Below, in pieces: positions 8,961 through 12,500 of a stretch of DNA of 12,500 nucleotides. Below the pieces are notes generated by a model. The model saw only the letters and a program-made list of their open reading frames with translations, had not been told where the DNA came from and ran no database searches. The stretch spans positions 15,001-27,500 of the forward strand of contig JAWQFJ010015192.1 of the NCBI GenBank assembly GCA_034096865.1. Reading direction: 5' to 3'. Source of the DNA: Theodoxus fluviatilis (lineage: Eukaryota; Mollusca; Gastropoda; Cycloneritida; Neritidae). Position numbers and translations under genes: made by a program. Numbering within the stretch: position 1 is the stretch's first letter; each line of letters starts with the position of its first letter.

Positions 8961-9245
8961 ACGTAATGGGCTTTACCCATGTATGCAACATGGGATGGGC
9001 TTTACCCATGTATGCAACACGGGATTTGCTTTACCCATGTATGCAACACAAGATGGGCTTTACCCATGTATGCAACATGGGATGGGATACAAAATACACT
9101 CCTTTCTTGCCCTGGCATCCTGTGAGGACTTGCTACGGAGTCCTACAGTTTCTCTGTTGTTGACACCTGGACCTCGGGAAACCCTACCATTTGAATTCTG
9201 TGTTCCTTTGGAGCACATCAAAATGACAAGTGGTTATTTGCTCTG

Positions 9246-9638
<393 letters not shown>

Positions 9639-10090
9639 CTGTGCAGTACTATCAATTGCCTCAAAGCACTGTCATCGATAAATGAAATCAACAAGTTATG
9701 AGTTGATCTCATCATTTCAATCATACATCTGGTTGCACAAATGGTGGCATGCTTTTCACCTTGGAGTTATAGAGCAGGAGCACTTGGCCAATAGTGCTTG
9801 ATGAGAACTTTGATTCTTGAATTTTGTCTGTTTGCTAATGATTATCTTCCCTGAAAGACACCAGAGTGAGATGTTACATTCCCTGTTTATTGCTGGGAGA
9901 GTAGCCTCCCTTGTTTCCCAGCAGGCATTGCGGCACTCCCGGCTTGTTTGGTTGTTGGTCTTGAGGCCAGTAGATGTTTGTGTGCATTGCAGCATCCTAG
10001 AATGATAGACATTTTCCTTCTCTGGCTTGCCTGTCCTTCCAATTTCTTCCTTGTCTTCTCTCTACCTTTTCTTCTCTTAGTCATCGTTAC

Positions 10091-10338
10091 CCTCTACAAT
10101 CCCTTTCCCCAAGAGAGTCTGGGGCAAGAATAAACCAACAAAGTCCTATTCTGTACTGATAGCTACTTACCCCCAGTGAGTTAGAGGCTAGAATAGACCC
10201 ACCACAACCCCATTCTGTACTGATAGCTACTTACCCCCAGTGAGTCTGGGACTAAAATAGACCCACCAGATCCCCACCCATGCTGTACTGATAGCTACTT
10301 TCCCCCAGTGAGTCTGGGACTAAAATAGTCCCACCATG
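10091..10338 (+). repeat. Tandem repeat, unit about 63-69 bp, about four copies
   Basis: CTGTACTGATAGCTACTT recurs at 10151, 10214 and 10283. Each copy is followed by CCCCCAGTGAGTCTGGGAC-like and AATAGACCCACCA-like segments. A degenerate first copy (CCCTTTCCCCAAGAGAGTCT) starts near 10091. Copies differ by small indels and point changes, so the array is old. It is related to the fragment at 811-850. Confidence 0.85.
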
Positions 10339-10670
10339 TTTCCCTGCTGAGATCCATGAGAAAGCAAAAAAACTATGGAAATCTAGGCTTGACTTGCTTT
10401 TACTTTAACCAGGTCTAGTGAGTTTTTACAACATTGATCAGTGCCCTTGCATAGCCTGTGAAGGCTGGTGTACCTTGAAACTTTATTTATTCATGAATTC
10501 ATACTGAAAGGTACATTATATAGTAATGTATTGCCCCTGGAGACAATTGTCAATGTTAAAACTTCAAAGATTACAGTACAGATGAGTAACCATTTTATAA
10601 AGCTTTGTTTATTAGCTGTCTAGTATTTTTGTTTCCCAATCGTTCAACCAGCGATAAAAACCTGTGAGTA

Positions 10671-10960
10671 ATTCAAAGTTTGGCAGCTTTGTGTTTGTTG
10701 ATATAAAATTTAATTAACATAATTTTTTTATACTGCAAATGTAAGAAAGAAAGAAAGAAAAAGAAATAAATTTTCTCTTCTTGATGATGCTTGACAAGAA
10801 GAAGAAGAGAAAGAATTCAAAGTTTTGCAGTTATGTGTTTGTTGATATAAAAGTAAATTAACTGAAAACTTTTAGCTGCAAGAAAGAAAAAAAAAAGAAT
10901 TTTTTTTTCTTTCCTTGATGATGCTTGAGATGAAAAAGAAGAAGAAGAAGAAGATGATGA
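10671..10960 (+). repeat. Tandem duplication, period about 144 bp, two diverged copies
   Basis: ATTCAAAGTTTGGCAGCTTT at 10671 parallels ATTCAAAGTTTTGCAGTTAT at 10815. Both are followed by GTGTTTGTTGATATAAAA, a GAAA-rich run, a TTTCT run and CTTGATGATGCTTGA. Both copies end in GAAGAAGA runs, which probably seeded the duplication. Confidence 0.85.
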
Positions 10961-10971
10961 TGATGATGATA
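10928..10971 (+). repeat. (GAA)n(GAT)n compound microsatellite
   Basis: A GAAGAAGAAGAA run passing into GATGATGATGAT, at the end of the second 144-bp copy. Confidence 0.85.
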
Positions 10972-11079
10972 TCAACACAATTTGGCACTGTGACACACTA
11001 GAACATTTCTGTCAAACTGAATTACTCTGTAGTCATGGAGAAGCAATCTTTATTTATTTTGTATGAGGCTGATCACTCT

Positions 11080-11105
11080 GGGGGTGGGGGTGGGGGGTGG
11101 GGGTG
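11080..11105 (+). promoter_or_regulatory. G-rich tract upstream of the microexon
   Basis: Runs of G5, G5, G6 and G5 separated by single T bases, on the sense strand, about 110 nt before the microexon acceptor. It can form a G-quadruplex in RNA. Its 11086-11103 part is perfectly complementary over 18 nt to 11533-11550 downstream of the microexon, with two further G-U pairs possible at 11104-11105. A regulatory role is inference. Confidence 0.45.
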
Positions 11106-11214
11106 AAAATAGAGATCCTTCCTGTGGCTGTGACATAGATGATTGCTCCTTGTTGATTGGAAATCCTGCATGAATGAGTTGTCTCCTCACCTTCCCTCTC
11201 TTCCCTGCACCAAG

Positions 11215-11244
11215 GCTTGGAAAGCGATGAGGACGACAAGGAAG
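11215..11244 (+). CDS. RAPGEF1: Probable 30-nt cassette microexon of RAPGEF1-like gene
   Basis: A 30-nt exon candidate with a strong pyrimidine-rich acceptor (TCCTCACCTTCCCTCTCTTC, then CCTGCACCAAG) and a consensus donor (GTAAGC at 11245). It is phase 1 on both sides, matching the phase-1 end of the exon at 3802. Spliced in, it completes a Gly codon and adds LESDEDDKE, leaving one G for the next codon. Because it is symmetric, inclusion or skipping leaves the frame intact. The next exon would need to begin with AT for Asp, or with other bases for another G-starting codon. The insert would sit at the variable point between VHAT and the conserved EAFLTTYRTF segment of REM, adding an acidic loop. 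No other open, phase-compatible exon with good splice sites was seen in the 7.4-kb intron. It is short enough that a chance match is possible, but two good splice sites, matched phase and hydrophilic sequence support it. Confidence 0.68.
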
Positions 11245-12500
11245 GTAAGCGTCCAAAAACTCTCCTTTGTGGTAATCCTGTGTCTGGCATTCTGCCCCCA
11301 AATGCATGACGGCATGCGTTGTGTGTGCACGCACATTCCCTGCTTTGTCCCCAAGACATGTGAGCTGGAGAAGACTGTCTAGCATTTGTCAGTCTGCAGA
11401 ATATGCATCCACCTCTCCTCCCCTCCACCCCCCACCCCCGCCCCCCTCCCCAAATTTCCCCCTCCCCTAAACCCTTCCACCCCTGCCCCCACCCACTTCC
11501 CTTTCCTTATGCCCATTATCTCACCATCCCTGCCCCCACCCCCCACCCCCTAACCCCAGTACAGTTCCTCGCAGTGCTCATTCCGCAGAAAAGGGGCTTT
11601 TGTTTTGACCTGCATGAAAAGGTTTTCTTTTAAAAGTTGTTTGCATTCAAGGATGAAAGCAAATACAGCAGCTAAAAGTTTATAATCAAGAGTCTTCTTC
11701 TGGCACAGCACACACACAAGCAAGGAAAGCAGGGGAGAAGGCTGTAGTGAATTTCAATCCACTTTTAAAAGGAAACCTTTTTTATGCTGGTTCTACTATT
11801 TTAAGGTTGCAGGCAGCATTTGTTTTAGAATTATGTTTTGATGTTTGGCTTGTGTAGATGTGGAACTTTTTGGTCTGTAGAGGTTTGTAGTTTCTGCTCA
11901 CGGTCCACTGTGTGTAAGGTTTATAGATGACCAGCTAGAACAGATCTGGTGCAAGTGCTTTTGAGTAGAAGTGTGTTCTGCTATTTAGTTGGCTGTTACT
12001 TTGTGTTGCTGAGGTGAAGGATTAGAAAACAAACAAACAAGCGAACACAAAAAAAACACAAAAAGTTCATGAGTCTTTTTCTTAGTGTCACTTTTCACTC
12101 GTTAATGAGTGCTCAGACTGCGTGAATTAATTAAGTTGACAGCAAGATAATAGAAAGCAGTAAGTAGAGAAACTTTTACGAGTGTGTATGTGCTTGCTGA
12201 CAGTTTGTCTCAATCCAGGTCTGTTGGGAAAGGATTCCTACTGCCATATTATGTGTCTTGATCACTGTTAGAATTTGTCTAAAATTGTAATGGCAAAAAA
12301 TGAAATTAAGCTTGAGCGACAAAGAGCTCATTGCCTTGTGAAACATAGTGATAATGTTACAGTTGTGTATAGTATTTAAGAAGCAGTGAGAGATGGACAG
12401 GATTTCTGTGATTTAAAAAGTCTTGCAGAAGAATTAATGGCTAATTTGTGTTGTTTCTTAAGGAAGAAACTGCTCCTGTCAGAAATGCACAAAATGTTTG
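11245..12500 (+). other. Intron downstream of the microexon (3' end outside window)
   Basis: It starts with the GTAAGC donor and holds a C-rich tract at 11407-11558. The remaining 11560-12500 is AT-rich with no convincing exon. The expected EAFLTTYRTF-type REM exon is not present, so the intron should continue beyond the window. An acceptor-like TTGTTTCTTAAG ends at 12462, but the sequence after it does not encode the expected REM continuation. Confidence 0.6.
11407..11558 (+). repeat. C-rich tract downstream of the microexon
   Basis: About 150 nt of C-rich sequence with short A and T interruptions. It includes CCCCCACCCCCCACCCCC at 11533-11550, the exact complement of the upstream G tract, and a second near-match at 11428-11446. 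It could bind poly(C)-binding proteins, or form i-motif structures in DNA. Confidence 0.75.

Larger units (their letters stand above)
3952..9087 (+). repeat. Giant intronic minisatellite, 29-bp unit, about 177 copies
   Basis: An uninterrupted 5.1-kb head-to-tail array. Each unit has a constant core ATGGGCTTTACCCATGTATG followed by a variable part, CAACACGAG being the commonest ending. Common endings are ACGAG, ATGAG, ATGGG, ACGGG and ACGTA, plus four 28-bp units ending CAACAGGG (near 8238, 8294, 8583 and 8845). The unit is 29 bp, so all three plus-strand frames read the same 29-residue cycle. That gives long open frames, the largest 486 codons at 3970-5430, interrupted wherever TGA or TAA variants fall in phase. 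These stops are frequent and unselected, so I treat the array as non-coding intron sequence. The 5' edge is marked by GTGTGCAAC variants (3993-4520). A block of ten consecutive units ending ACGAG (about 6380-6660) marks a recently homogenised zone. Confidence 0.97.

Noticed and set aside
3952..9087. CRISPR-like array of 29-bp repeats
   Set aside because: The units are directly adjacent with no spacers, and the context is a spliced animal gene.
11050..11633. Open frames on both strands around the microexon (for example 11054-11428 minus, 11403-11633 plus)
   Set aside because: They translate C/G-rich low-complexity sequence and have no recognisable domain or compatible splice sites.
12463..12500. 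Possible further exon after TTGTTTCTTAAG near the window end
   Set aside because: In the required phase it reads a Cys-rich peptide (GRNCSCQKCTKC) unlike the expected REM continuation. The acceptor is TAAG, and the end is not visible.

Overview
The window looks like animal nuclear DNA, most likely from a lophotrochozoan and probably a gastropod mollusc. It has GT-AG introns, long TC, GT and TCC microsatellites, several minisatellites, and a SINE-like element with a tRNA-derived head. The animal assignment is firm. The mollusc assignment is inference from repeat style and peptide divergence.

The only gene I can support runs on the + strand. Four short exons (2248-2375, 2768-2951, 3727-3802 and a 30-nt microexon at 11215-11244) join in compatible phases (2, 0, 1, 1). 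They encode the middle of a C3G-type Rap1 exchange factor (RAPGEF1). The join reads through a Ser/Pro-rich linker into the start of the REM (RasGEF_N) domain, with the motif DGPDIRGGSVDALIVHAT. The rest of REM, the catalytic CDC25-homology domain and the N-terminal part lie outside the window.

Layout: 1-2247 is intron, with G-rich tracts, a minus-strand tRNA-derived SINE (about 565-783), a 650-bp minisatellite with 34-bp and 24-bp units (1243-1893), and two decayed tandem copies of the edge of the next exon (1899-2247). The 2376-2767 intron holds a GT tract. The 2952-3726 intron holds a TCC tract. The 3803-11214 intron is dominated by a 5.1-kb array of about 177 copies of a 29-bp unit (3952-9087), followed by a 390-bp TC tract and smaller tandem duplications. 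From 11245 to the end is intron.

Most interesting points: (1) the 29-bp array, with a short hairpin in each unit and nine-unit higher-order duplications of 260-261 bp; (2) a frame-preserving acidic microexon bracketed by a G-rich tract and a C-rich tract with 18 nt of perfect complementarity, which could loop it out in the pre-mRNA; (3) tandem duplication across an intron/exon edge. The many long open frames in the 29-bp array come from repeat arithmetic and are not annotated as genes. I see no CRISPR array, prokaryotic gene, functional tRNA or rRNA.
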